Positions 51,694 to 60,506 of a DNA stretch of 64,000 bases are shown here, piece after piece. The translations under genes and the position numbers were made by a program. Source of the stretch: JAQVSH01 sp964349835. Its GTDB lineage: Bacteria; Bacteroidota; Bacteroidia; Bacteroidales; UBA4181. A model generated the notes under the pieces. That model ran no database searches and had not been told where the DNA came from. It was given only the letters and a program-made list of their open reading frames with translations. Positions within the stretch are counted from its first letter, which is position 1, and each line of letters begins with the position of its first letter. Location of the stretch: positions 7,001 to 71,000 of the forward strand of contig CAYGID010000005.1 of the NCBI GenBank assembly GCA_964349835.1. Direction: 5' to 3'.

Positions 51694-53187
51694 TTAAAAG
51701 CTAAAGTGAGGAGCCAGCATGGGAACTACACTTTGCCGGATGAGGTCGGAGAGGGCCAGAGGGGCCACTCCAATGGCTATGATGCAGGTGAGTAGTATGA
51801 GCACGGGAAGTTTCTCGTGCCAAAGCGCGTCGGAAAGATGCAGGGCAGCGTCGGAATGGGCCGGTCCGAAAAGGATCTTTCCCACCACTCGCAGAATATA
51901 AACAGCCGTGATTACAATTGAGGTACAGGCAATAATGGTAAAGATGCGGTGAAACAGATCGTTGTGAGCGAAGGCTCCGAAAAAGATAGTCATTTCGGCC
52001 ACGAAGCCGCTGAATCCGGGCAGTCCGAGCGAAGCAAGACCGGCCAGCAGGTAAGCTACCGCCAAAAAGGGCATCACCTTCATTAATCCCGACAATTCGC
52101 GGATATCGCGGGTGTGGGTTCGGCCGTAAATCATACCAATCAGTGCAAAAAAGAGGGCGGTCATCAACCCGTGCGATAGCATCTGCAAAACGGCACCCGT
52201 CATGGCAGTTTGGTTATACATCAGGATAGCAAAGAGTACAAGACCGCAGTGGCTTACCGAAGAGTAGGCGTTGATATATTTCAGGTCGTTCTGCACCAGG
52301 GCGCCAAAAGCGCCGTACACCACACTGATGCCGGTAAGGGTAATAAAGAGGGTCGACCAGTAGGCTGCCCCTTCGGGCATCAGGAAGATAGCTACCCTAA
52401 AACAACCGTAACCTCCCAACTTCATGAGGACACCGGCGTGCAGCATAGAGACTGCGGTGGGAGCCGAAGCATGGCCATCGGGCGACCAGGTGTGGAAGGG
52501 GAAGAGGGCGCCCAGCACGCCAAATCCCAAAAAGGTAAGGGGAAAGAAGATCTTTTGCGCAGCGAAGGGGAGGGTACGCTCTGCAATCTCGGTGAGGTTC
52601 ATGGAGAGCTCGCCGGTGGGCGATTCGGCCGAGAAATAGATGCCCAGGATACCCACCAGCAGAAAGGCCGATCCGGCCATCAGCATCAGGGTTAGTTTCA
52701 TGGCCGCATATTCGCGTCGGCCGCTTCCCCAAACTCCAATCAGGAGATACATGGGGATGAGGGCCAGTTCGTAAAAGAGAAACATGGTAAAGAGGTCGAG
52801 CGAAATAAAAAAGCCGAACACTCCGGTTGTCAACAGCAAATACCACATGAAATACTCTTTGGTGAGCGGCTCCATATTCCACGACACAAACACTCCCGTT
52901 AAGACAATCACCGACGAAAGGAGAATCATCACCACCGAAATGGCATCGACACCCACCGAATAGCCTATTTGCAGCGGCTCATACCAGATGGTACTGGCGG
53001 TAAAGAGCATGGGTAAAGAGTTGGTTTCTCTTTCTTGGAGGTAGGCAAAGAGGAGTACCGTGGCGCCGAGAGTTAAAAGGAGCGATCCCGATACCATTAC
53101 GGTGCGGATGGCCGCCCTGCTGTGGCAGAGCAACAGCGCCAACATCATGAGCACCGGGATACATACAAAAAAGGAGAGACTGTTCAT
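51694..53187 (-). CDS. nuoM: Complex I subunit M
   Basis: A 497-residue antiporter-like subunit. Contains MFLFYELALIPMYLLIGVWG with the key Glu, PFHTWSPDGHASAPTAVSML (His-rich loop variant of the PFHTWLPDAH motif), and GLASLGLPGFSGFVAE. About 14 helices. Set between nuoL (16 bases upstream) and nuoN (18 bases downstream). Confidence 0.96.
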   Translation of the reverse strand: MNSLSFFVCIPVLMMLALLLCHSRAAIRTVMVSGSLLLTLGATVLLFAYLQERETNSLPMLFTASTIWYEPLQIGYSVGVDAISVVMILLSSVIVLTGVFVSWNMEPLTKEYFMWYLLLTTGVFGFFISLDLFTMFLFYELALIPMYLLIGVWGSGRREYAAMKLTLMLMAGSAFLLVGILGIYFSAESPTGELSMNLTEIAERTLPFAAQKIFFPLTFLGFGVLGALFPFHTWSPDGHASAPTAVSMLHAGVLMKLGGYGCFRVAIFLMPEGAAYWSTLFITLTGISVVYGAFGALVQNDLKYINAYSSVSHCGLVLFAILMYNQTAMTGAVLQMLSHGLMTALFFALIGMIYGRTHTRDIRELSGLMKVMPFLAVAYLLAGLASLGLPGFSGFVAEMTIFFGAFAHNDLFHRIFTIIACTSIVITAVYILRVVGKILFGPAHSDAALHLSDALWHEKLPVLILLTCIIAIGVAPLALSDLIRQSVVPMLAPHFSF

Positions 53188-53203
53188 TTTACTTCGGTTT
53201 GCT

Positions 53204-55108
53204 TTACATACAAAACATTAGAAAAGCCATCAGCAAGGCGGCACTCATAAAGATCCATGCGTAGGTTTGCACATAACCCGACTGCAGGTTTTTGATGGCT
53301 TCCGACAGTTGGTTGGAGACAGTGGCCTGCAGGTTCATGAATCCATCTACAATATGGCGGTCGAACCAGGCGATGGGAAGGGCTATGCCGCCCACGATGA
53401 ATCTTCGTACCACAAACAGCCACACCTCATCGAAATAGAACTTATGCTGCAGCAGAGTGTAGAACCGGTGCATGGCCTGTGCTGCTCTTTGGGGCAGAGT
53501 GCTCTCTTTGGCGTAGAGGCGTGTGGCAATCAGAATACCGATAAGGCCTACACCCAGAGAGGGGAGGGCAGCACCCATGTGCAGGTGGGTTTCGAACGGA
53601 ATCGCGTTGCTGGAGATATATTGCGAAAAAGGGATAAAACCCGATACAACTGTCATAAAGGCCAGAAACAACAGGGGAATCGTCATCACGGCAGGCGCTT
53701 CGTGTGGCGTGTGCGCATAGTGTACAACCGGTCCGTGAAAAATTCGGAAGTAGAGCCTGAACATATAGAAGGCGGTAAGACCGGCGGTGAGTAGCAGCAC
53801 CGAAAAAAGTGCCGGGTTCTGCACGAGAACAGCGGCCATAATCTCGTCCTTGCTGAAGAAGCCCGAAAAGGGTGGAATTCCTGCAATCGACAAACAGGCA
53901 ATCAAAAAGGTAATATGCGTTATGGGCATGAACTTACGCAGATTACCCATCCGATCCATCTCGTTGCTATGTACGGCGTGAATCACCGCTCCGGCGCCCA
54001 GAAAGAGCAACGCCTTAAAGAATGCGTGGGTAAAAAGGTGAAACATGGAGGCCATATAGCCCAGACCCTCATGGCCGCCATAACCCGAAACGCCCAAACC
54101 GGCCATCATAAAGGCAATCTGCGAGATGGTTGAGAAGGCCAGCACCCTTTTAATGTCGGTTTGTGTACAGGCTATCAGCGCGGCACCCAGTGCAGTTATA
54201 CCGCCCACCCAGGCAATGCCGCCCAGAAGCTCGGGAGCCGCAAAGCTATAGAGAGGAAAGAGTCGTGCCACCAGAAAGACACCCGCCACCACCATCGTGG
54301 CTGCATGAATCAGTGCCGAAACCGGGGTGGGACCCTCCATAGCATCGGGGAGCCAGATGTGAAGAGGCATCATGGCCGACTTCCCCGCGCCTCCGATAAA
54401 GATGAGCCCCAGGGCCCAGGAGAGTGCCGAGCCACCCAGAAAGAGTGCCCGGGAGCCCTCTGCAGTCCATTCGGCAGAGGGGGCTGTCAGCGCTGAGAAT
54501 TGAAAGCTCCCCGAATAGTACGATATGATGAGGATACCGGCCAGAAAACCGAGATCGGCAAAGCGGGTTACTATAAAGGCCTTTTTTGAGGCGGCCACTG
54601 CCGAGGGTTTGGTATAGTAAAATCCGATGAGCGAAAAGGAGGAGACCCCCACCAGCTCCCAGAAAATATACATCTGAAAAAGATTGGTGGCCACCACCAA
54701 ACCCAGCATGGAGAAGGAGAAGAGCGAAAGCAGGGCATAGTAACGCTGAAACCCTTTTTCGCCTTTCATGTAGCCTAAACTGTAGAGGTGAACCATTAAG
54801 GAGACCGTGGTAACCACCACAAGCATCATCACCGAGATAGGGTCGAGCAGGATGCCCAACTCAATGTGGAGCGTTTCGGTGAGGTTGAGCCAGGGAATCC
54901 GGAGCGCAGTTACCGGTGCATACCCTGAGAGGGGGTCGCTCCCGTTTCCGAAATAGCTAAGGGCTGTTACCCACGATATCAAGGCGGCAATCGCCATGCC
55001 TGCAGTGCAAACAGCGCCCACCAGAGAGGGGCGCATCTCTTTTCCGAAGAGCCCTGCTACCACAAACTGCAACAGGGGAATAAGAAGAATCAGACCGGCA
55101 AATTCCAT
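53204..55108 (-). CDS. nuoL: Complex I subunit L
   Basis: A 634-residue antiporter-like subunit with about 16 helices and the long C-terminal lateral helix. Motifs: MYIFWELVGVSSFSLIGFYY, SAMMPLHIWLPDAMEGPTPV and SIAGIPPFSGFFSKDEI. The C-terminal region (IVGGIALPIAWFDRHIVDGF, then the last helix) fits the family. Two bases after nuoK. Confidence 0.97.
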   Translation of the reverse strand: MEFAGLILLIPLLQFVVAGLFGKEMRPSLVGAVCTAGMAIAALISWVTALSYFGNGSDPLSGYAPVTALRIPWLNLTETLHIELGILLDPISVMMLVVVTTVSLMVHLYSLGYMKGEKGFQRYYALLSLFSFSMLGLVVATNLFQMYIFWELVGVSSFSLIGFYYTKPSAVAASKKAFIVTRFADLGFLAGILIISYYSGSFQFSALTAPSAEWTAEGSRALFLGGSALSWALGLIFIGGAGKSAMMPLHIWLPDAMEGPTPVSALIHAATMVVAGVFLVARLFPLYSFAAPELLGGIAWVGGITALGAALIACTQTDIKRVLAFSTISQIAFMMAGLGVSGYGGHEGLGYMASMFHLFTHAFFKALLFLGAGAVIHAVHSNEMDRMGNLRKFMPITHITFLIACLSIAGIPPFSGFFSKDEIMAAVLVQNPALFSVLLLTAGLTAFYMFRLYFRIFHGPVVHYAHTPHEAPAVMTIPLLFLAFMTVVSGFIPFSQYISSNAIPFETHLHMGAALPSLGVGLIGILIATRLYAKESTLPQRAAQAMHRFYTLLQHKFYFDEVWLFVVRRFIVGGIALPIAWFDRHIVDGFMNLQATVSNQLSEAIKNLQSGYVQTYAWIFMSAALLMAFLMFCM

Positions 55109-55110
55109 AC

Positions 55111-55422
55111 TTACTGTTTTAGGTGGTTGAGTTTACCCGACTGGATATGTTTGAGATTCCGGAACACATTGATAATGATGGCAATGGCAACTGCCGTTTC
55201 GCCTGCCGACAGCCCAATCGAGAAGAGGGCCGCAAACGAACCCTCAAGCCCGTCGGGATAGAGGAACCGGTTAAAAACCACAAAGTTGATATCTACTGCA
55301 TTCAGCATCAATTCGACCGACATCAGAACAAGAATCAGATTTCGCCGGGTAATAAAACCGTACACCCCCGCAAAAAACATGAAGGCGCTCACCAGCAGAA
55401 AGTACTCCATAGGAATATTCAT
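55111..55422 (-). CDS. nuoK: Complex I subunit K
   Basis: A 103-residue three-helix subunit. MSVELMLNAVDINFVVF contains the membrane Glu essential for proton transfer, and GLSAGETAVAIAIIINVFR carries the second. Starts at ATG 55422; Met5 (55410) is also possible. Directly before nuoL. Confidence 0.95.
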   Translation of the reverse strand: MNIPMEYFLLVSAFMFFAGVYGFITRRNLILVLMSVELMLNAVDINFVVFNRFLYPDGLEGSFAALFSIGLSAGETAVAIAIIINVFRNLKHIQSGKLNHLKQ

Positions 55423-55441
55423 GGCAATCTATTCTAAGAAT

Positions 55442-55954
55442 TTATCGTTTTCTTGCTATCATAATGCCTCCCACCACACAAGCCAGCAGAAACAGACTGA
55501 TGGCCTCGAAGGGGAGGAGGTATTGGAATTTATCGTGACCCATTAGTGCCCGGCCCAAAACGGCCATATCCATCTCCTCCTGTTTGAGCAGCCCATAGAC
55601 GGCAACCCCGTTACGCAAAATCACCCAGCTGCAGAGAGCCGTTCCGGCCACTGCAGCCAACACGCCCGCGGCCTGTTCTAACCTGCCTGAGGGTATGTGT
55701 CCCTCGCCGGCATGCGATGTGAGCAGAATAGAGAAGACAAAGAGCACCATAACGCCCCCCGCATAGACGGTAATTTGCACCGCTGCCAGAAAATGGTAGT
55801 TGAGAATCAGGAAGATTCCACCGGTGGCCAGCAGCACAAACAGCAGCCAGGTAGCCGACCGGAGCACTTTTCGGGAGGTGACGGTGAGTACCGATCCCAC
55901 CACCAGAATGGTGGCCAGAATCCAGAATATCAGGTTAGAAATATAGATCTCCAT
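55442..55954 (-). CDS. nuoJ: Complex I subunit J
   Basis: A 170-residue five-helix subunit with the conserved AAVQITVYAGGVMVLFVF segment around helix 3. ATG 55954 (MEIYISNLIFWIL) was chosen: the long upstream in-frame extension overlaps nuoI and is not membrane-like. Five bases after nuoI. Confidence 0.94.
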   Translation of the reverse strand: MEIYISNLIFWILATILVVGSVLTVTSRKVLRSATWLLFVLLATGGIFLILNYHFLAAVQITVYAGGVMVLFVFSILLTSHAGEGHIPSGRLEQAAGVLAAVAGTALCSWVILRNGVAVYGLLKQEEMDMAVLGRALMGHDKFQYLLPFEAISLFLLACVVGGIMIARKR

Positions 55955-55959
55955 AACAG

Positions 55960-56463
55960 CTATGCAACAGGATTTGTGACAGGCGTCGGTTTCGACGGCG
56001 GGGTGCGGAGTTTTGATCCCGGGCGGTTGAGCGTTTTGTGCAATGCTTCGGGATGGAAGACAGCCAGTTCGAATTGTTTCGAAAATTGAATGGCGTTTGA
56101 GGGGCAGGCCATCACACAGAGATTGCAGAAGGTGCATTGCCCGAGATAGTATTCGTAACGCTGCAGTACCTTGCGGCTTTTCCCCTCCGGGGTGGTTACG
56201 GTTTCGTATACCACATTGAGCGTCCCGTTAGGGCAACTCAGCATGCATAGTCCGCAGGCGGTGCATGCATGTTCGTTGTTCTCGTTGTGGGGCATAATCA
56301 ATTCGGCACGGAATCGGTCCGAAATTACCAGGGTGTCGCGATTTTCGGGATAACATTCGGTTACCTTTTTCCGAAACAGTGTGGTCAGCGAGATTTTCAT
56401 CCCGGTTGCCAAAGAGGCAATTCCGGTGAACCACGATTTTATATACAATGTAAAAGCGTTCAT
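55960..56463 (-). CDS. nuoI: Complex I subunit I (2x 4Fe-4S)
   Basis: A 167-residue ferredoxin-like subunit. Two 4Fe-4S motifs are complete: CTACGLCMLSCPNGT and CTFCNLCVMACPSNA. They carry electrons towards NuoB. With no NuoEFG genes in the operon, this subunit may be where ferredoxin hands over electrons. ATG 56463 was preferred to an upstream TTG. Confidence 0.95.
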   Translation of the reverse strand: MNAFTLYIKSWFTGIASLATGMKISLTTLFRKKVTECYPENRDTLVISDRFRAELIMPHNENNEHACTACGLCMLSCPNGTLNVVYETVTTPEGKSRKVLQRYEYYLGQCTFCNLCVMACPSNAIQFSKQFELAVFHPEALHKTLNRPGSKLRTPPSKPTPVTNPVA

Positions 56464-56472
56464 TTTACCCAA

Positions 56473-57549
56473 TTAAAAGTGCCAGCCAAATACAACTACC
56501 ATTGCCATAATCAAAAGATTAATCAAATTGAGCGGCAGCAAATATTTCCATTCCAGTTTCAGTAGCTGGTCGATACGCAGGCGAGGGAATGTCCAGCGAA
56601 CCCACAAGGTGAGGAAGACCACGAAAAAGGCCTTTCCAAAGAACCAAAACGGGGAGGGAATAGAATCCATGATTTCGTTAAAGAGGGTGAGGCCGGGAAC
56701 ATGGAGCGGCATCCAGCCACCCAGGAAGAGGGTAGTGGCAATGGCCGCAACAATGAACATATTGAGATATTCGGCCAGATAGAAAAAACCGAATTGGATC
56801 CCCGAATATTCGGTATGGTACCCTGCGGTGAGTTCCGATTCGGCCTCCGGAAGGTCGAAGGGACCCCGGTTGGTTTCGGCATGTCCTGCAATCAGGTAGA
56901 CCACAAAGGCGATAAAAGCGGGTATGTGCCCCTGAAACAGGAACCACATTTCGGCCTGCCGTTCAACAATGACCGACAACTGCATGCTCCCTGCGAGAAT
57001 TACCATGGTGAGCATCGACATTCCTATTGAGAGTTCGTAACTTACCATTTGCGCTCCGCTTCGGAGGGCACCAATCATGGAGAATTTGTTGTTGCTCGAC
57101 CATCCGGCCAACAAGATGCCCAGAACGCCCAGCGATGAAACGGCCAAAATATAGAAGATACCTATATTAAAGTCTATTACTTGCAGTCCCCTCCCGAAAG
57201 GGATAGCGCCAAACGAGAGCATCGAGGCCGCAATCACCAGGAAAGGGGCAAGAAAGAAGAGGAACTTGTCTATTTGGTTAATGGGGATCAACTCCTTGAT
57301 CAGCATCTTTACCGTATCGGCTGCTGTTTGGGCCAAGCCAAGGGGACCCACTCTGTTGGGGCCCAGACGGCACTGAAACCAAGCGCAGATTTTCCGTTCA
57401 TAATAGATGAGCGCCATGGCCAACACGGCATACCCGGTGAGCAGGAGAAAGGCCACCAGAACACACTCAATCCAAAAGGCCCATCCCAACGGGAGCATGG
57501 CGGTCAGAGTCTGGTCGACCCACCCGATGAGAATTCTAAAATCGAACAT
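56473..57549 (-). CDS. nuoH: Complex I subunit H
   Basis: A 358-residue eight-helix membrane subunit forming the quinone chamber. Motifs: YYERKICAWFQCRLGPNRVG, NRGPFDLPEAESELTAGYHT and TLWVRWTFPRLRIDQLL. All conserved acidic loops are present. 12 bases after nuoCD, 9 before nuoI. Confidence 0.97.
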   Translation of the reverse strand: MFDFRILIGWVDQTLTAMLPLGWAFWIECVLVAFLLLTGYAVLAMALIYYERKICAWFQCRLGPNRVGPLGLAQTAADTVKMLIKELIPINQIDKFLFFLAPFLVIAASMLSFGAIPFGRGLQVIDFNIGIFYILAVSSLGVLGILLAGWSSNNKFSMIGALRSGAQMVSYELSIGMSMLTMVILAGSMQLSVIVERQAEMWFLFQGHIPAFIAFVVYLIAGHAETNRGPFDLPEAESELTAGYHTEYSGIQFGFFYLAEYLNMFIVAAIATTLFLGGWMPLHVPGLTLFNEIMDSIPSPFWFFGKAFFVVFLTLWVRWTFPRLRIDQLLKLEWKYLLPLNLINLLIMAMVVVFGWHF

Positions 57550-57561
57550 ATCACACTGTAA

Positions 57562-59190
57562 TTAACGGTCAATATCGGGAACAACGTAATCGAGCGATCC
57601 TCCGATGGAGATCAGGTCGGCAATCTTTTCGCCCTCTGCGAGGGTATTGACTACCGAAATCAGGCTCAGGCCGGGCGAACGAAACTTTACCCTCCAGGGT
57701 GTTTTCTCGCCCCGGCTGGCAATGTAGACTTCGAACAATCCGCGCGCCGCTTCGACCCACTGCCGGTATTCCCCTTCGGGAAGCCGGATTACCGGTTTGG
57801 TCTTCACGCTCACCGGGCCCTGGGGAATATTTTCGATAAGTTGTTCGAGGATCGACAACGATTCTTCGATTTCGTCGAGGCGGTTCATATAACGGGCAAA
57901 GGTGTCGCCTTCGGTGCGGAGAATCTCCTTGAACTGAACCTTATCGTAGACCCCGTAAGGGCGATATTTCCGCACATCGCACGAGAAACCGGAGGCTCTT
58001 CCCACAGGACCTGTTACCGCATGCGAAATGGCATCGGCCTTAGTAAGTATCCCGATGCCTATCATGCGCTCGCGGGCAATGATGTTGTGGGTAAAGATAT
58101 CGTGGTACTCATGCAGGATGCCGCGCAGGTAAACAATAAACTCCTTAACCTGTTTTTGGAAGTCGGGGTGGAGATCGTGCATGAGGCCGCCAATCACACT
58201 ATAATTGGGAATCAGTCGGCCACCGCAGGTCTGCTCAAACATGTCGAGAATCTTTTCGCGGTCGCGCATTCCATAAATGAAGGCGGTGAGTGCGCCCATA
58301 TCCATGCACATACACGACCATCCCAATAGATGCGAAGCAATGCGGCTGAGTTCGTCCATAACGGTTCGGATATAGAGTACTCTCTCGGGTATCTCAAGAC
58401 CCAGCGCGTTTTCGATGCACATGCAGGCAGCACTCCGGTTGGTGTGTGCCGAAAGATAGTCGAGCCGTTCGGTAAGATGCAACCATTGCGGATAGGTCAT
58501 GGTTTCGCACATCTTCTCGATGCCCCGGTGAATGTAGCCCAGATGGGGGTCTACCTTTTTTATAATCTCTCCGTCGATGGAGACCCTGAAGTGAAGTACG
58601 CCGTGTGTGGCGGGATGCTGAGGCCCGATGTTTACCACATACTCCTTTCGTTCGAATTGCATTGATTCGGAAGTCTCTATCTCGCCCTGTTGGTTGAGTG
58701 TGAGGCGGGTAAGAATATCGTTATTGGGCTCATGGATAAGGGGCACCGGATTGCGTTGGGGCGAAGCGTCGTAATTCTTTCGCAGGGGATATCCGTTCCA
58801 GTCGGAGCGCATAAAGAGCCGGCGCATGTCGGGATGGTCTATAAACCGGATACCCATTAGGCCGAATAGCTCCCGTTCGTTCAGAAAGGCACTCTCCCAA
58901 AGGTGGTAAACCGTGTTGAACGAAGGCGATTCGAGGTTCGAGGTAAAGCACTTCAAGATAATCAGCTCACCAAACGATGCGGTGGCCAGTTCGTAAATTA
59001 CCCCCAGGCTATCTTCGTTGTCTATGCCGGTTAACGAAACCAATAGCTCAAAGGGCTCCTCAGTACGGTTGCGCAGCGCTGTGGCTACCTCTTGCAGATT
59101 ATCGGCCGGAATAATATAGGTGGCGGGAGCTCCGGAACCCTCTCTGCAGGCTCCGGGAGCTGTAAGCAGAATAGACTCTTCGGTGGTCAT
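57562..59190 (-). CDS. nuoCD: Complex I fused subunits C and D
   Basis: A 542-residue NuoC-NuoD fusion. NuoC part about 1-150 (ESAFLNERELFGLMGIRFID), short linker, NuoD part from about 165 (YVVNIGPQHPATHGVLHFRV, HLGYIHRGIEKMCE, SFARYMNRLDEIEES-like, and the C-terminal RSPGLSLISVVNTLAEG). The NuoD part forms the quinone pocket with NuoH and NuoB. ATG 59190 was chosen: the longer in-frame extension runs through the assembly gap and has no NuoC similarity. Confidence 0.95.
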   Translation of the reverse strand: MTTEESILLTAPGACREGSGAPATYIIPADNLQEVATALRNRTEEPFELLVSLTGIDNEDSLGVIYELATASFGELIILKCFTSNLESPSFNTVYHLWESAFLNERELFGLMGIRFIDHPDMRRLFMRSDWNGYPLRKNYDASPQRNPVPLIHEPNNDILTRLTLNQQGEIETSESMQFERKEYVVNIGPQHPATHGVLHFRVSIDGEIIKKVDPHLGYIHRGIEKMCETMTYPQWLHLTERLDYLSAHTNRSAACMCIENALGLEIPERVLYIRTVMDELSRIASHLLGWSCMCMDMGALTAFIYGMRDREKILDMFEQTCGGRLIPNYSVIGGLMHDLHPDFQKQVKEFIVYLRGILHEYHDIFTHNIIARERMIGIGILTKADAISHAVTGPVGRASGFSCDVRKYRPYGVYDKVQFKEILRTEGDTFARYMNRLDEIEESLSILEQLIENIPQGPVSVKTKPVIRLPEGEYRQWVEAARGLFEVYIASRGEKTPWRVKFRSPGLSLISVVNTLAEGEKIADLISIGGSLDYVVPDIDR

Positions 59191-59194
59191 ACAG

Positions 59195-59893
59195 CTATCG
59201 GGTATTGGATTTTTCGGCTGGTGCGGCAGGTGCNNNNNNNNNNNNNNNNNNNNNNNNNNNNNNNNNNNNNNNNNNNNNNNNNNNNNNNNNNNNNNNNNNN
59301 NNNNNNNNNNNNNNNNNNNNNNNNNNNNNNNNNGGTGCGGCAGGTGCGGCAAGCGTTGCAACCTTTACCTTCCGCTGCAGTTGCATCATGCCATACAATA
59401 GTGCTTCGGGACGGGGAGGGCATCCCGGAACATAGACATCGACAGGGATAATCTCATGAGCCCCTTTTACCACGTGGTAGGAGTTCACAAACGGGCCACC
59501 CGAGATGGCACAACTGCCCATGGCAATCACATACTTGGGTTCGGCCATCTGGTCGTAAAGCCTTTTGAGAACCGGAGCCATCTTGTGTACAATGGTACCC
59601 GCTACGATAATCAAATCGGCTTGGCGTGGGCTGGAGCGGGTTACCTCAAAGCCGAAACGCGAAAAATCGTATCGGGCAGCTCCCACACTCATAAACTCAA
59701 TGCCACAGCAGCTGGTGGCAAAGGTGAGGGGCCACAGCGAGTTAGAACGACCCCAGTTGATTACTTCGTCGAGCACACCCACCATAATACCTACCCCGTT
59801 TTTTCGGAGTTCATCGGCATATGCCTGCAACCAGTCGTTGTCGCCAAAGGCTTCGGGAGGCATTCCCTTAATTGAAATGTTCTTTACTTCCAT
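59195..59893 (-). CDS. nuoB: Complex I subunit B with Ala/Pro repeat tail (gap inside)
   Basis: Carries cluster N2. The Cys ligands are in TSCCGIEF, GSCAISGG and VPGCPPRPE. The conserved core ends near residue 182 (LYGMMQLQRKVKV), followed by ATLAAPAA and then 100 N, and after the gap APAAPAEKSNTR and a stop. The tail is coded by a 9-bp repeat (Ala-Ala-Pro) of unknown copy number. Both flanks read in the same frame, so the repeat length is probably a multiple of three. Total length cannot be given. ATG 59893 overlaps the nuoA end by 10 bases. Confidence 0.9.
   Translation of the reverse strand: MEVKNISIKGMPPEAFGDNDWLQAYADELRKNGVGIMVGVLDEVINWGRSNSLWPLTFATSCCGIEFMSVGAARYDFSRFGFEVTRSSPRQADLIIVAGTIVHKMAPVLKRLYDQMAEPKYVIAMGSCAISGGPFVNSYHVVKGAHEIIPVDVYVPGCPPRPEALLYGMMQLQRKVKVATLAAPAAXXXXXXXXXXXXXXXXXXXXXXXXXXXXXXXXXXAPAAPAEKSNTR
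59220..59351. repeat. 9-bp coding tandem repeat spanning the gap
   Basis: Plus-strand units GGTGCGGCA: 1.5 copies at 59220-59233 and two copies at 59334-59351, on either side of the N run. On the minus strand the unit encodes Ala-Ala-Pro near the end of nuoB. The real copy number is hidden by the gap. Confidence 0.85.
59234..59333. other. Assembly gap of exactly 100 N
   Basis: One hundred consecutive N, a common placeholder for a gap of unknown size. Both edges are copies of the same 9-bp repeat, so the repeat itself probably broke the assembly. Confidence 0.97.
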
Positions 59894-60234
59894 TCGAGTG
59901 CCCCTTTTTTCCATGCATAGGCAAGTCCCAGCATGAGAATAAATACAAAAAAGAAGACGCCAACGAGCCCCGAAGGTCCCAGTTCCCTTGCAGATACTGC
60001 CCAGGGGAAGAGGAAGACGGTTTCTACGTCGAACATCAAGAAGAGAATGGCAAATAGGTAATATCCTACTTTAAACTGCATCCAGGAGGTGCCGCGGGTG
60101 GGGATTCCGCACTCGTAGGGTTCGCCTTTTTGGGGGTTAAAAGAACGAGGTGCTGTGATGTAAGCAATCAGAAGCGCAGCGACCACCAGTATAATTGCCG
60201 TGACGAACACGACAATTAACATAATAGCATTCAT
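59884..60234 (-). CDS. nuoA: Complex I subunit A
   Basis: A 116-residue three-helix membrane subunit. KGEPYECGIPTRGTSWMQFK holds the conserved loop Cys, and FLMFDVETVFLFPWAV the membrane acidic residues. First gene of the operon; ATG 60234 was chosen because the upstream extension is basic and unlike the family. Its end overlaps nuoB by 10 bases. Confidence 0.95.
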   Translation of the reverse strand: MNAIMLIVVFVTAIILVVAALLIAYITAPRSFNPQKGEPYECGIPTRGTSWMQFKVGYYLFAILFLMFDVETVFLFPWAVSARELGPSGLVGVFFFVFILMLGLAYAWKKGALEWK

Positions 60235-60291
60235 AATCAAAAAATTAAGAAGCCGGAAATTCTGGAGAAAGCATTTTCGGTAATAAGGCGG

Positions 60292-60299
60292 CAAATGTA
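60292..60299 (-). promoter_or_regulatory. Candidate -7 box for the nuo operon
   Basis: TACATTTG on the minus strand, 58 bases before the nuoA ATG. The -33 region falls inside the 31-bp repeat array and has no clear TTG. Confidence 0.45.
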
Positions 60300-60309
60300 A
60301 TTATTATTC

Positions 60310-60464
60310 TGAAAGTAAAAAATCTGATTGATTATTATTTTGAAAGCAAGATTCCATATTGCATAATGTTTTGAAATTAAATGGCTTTAATTTCTGTCAT
60401 TCTGAAAGCAAATGGCCAGATTGATTAGCGTTATGAAAGGAAAATTACCAGATCTTTTTTGTGG
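60310..60464. repeat. Five degenerate 31-bp tandem units upstream of nuoA
   Basis: TGAAAG or a one-base variant occurs at 60310, 60341, 60372 (TGAAAT), 60403 and 60434: exactly 31 bp apart each time. Within the units, AAAT, (C)CAGATTGATTA and TT-rich ends recur: units 1 and 4 both have GATTGATTA, units 4 and 5 have CCAGAT, units 3 and 4 have AAATGGC. The region is AT-rich. It lies between the nuoA -7 box and the alsT start. Confidence 0.7.
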
Positions 60465-60506
60465 TTTCGGAGTTATTTCTAACCTTTGATTCCAAAACCC
60501 GATTGT

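Noticed and set aside
59191..59361. Upstream extension of nuoCD through the assembly gap
   Set aside because: It runs through 100 N in a different frame from nuoB and gives a His/Pro/Leu repeat with no NuoC similarity; the ATG at 59190 starts right after the nuoB stop region as expected.
60310..60464. 31-bp period resembling a CRISPR array
   Set aside because: In a CRISPR array short identical repeats alternate with unrelated spacers. Here the whole 31-bp unit is one degenerate repeat, and no cas gene is present.
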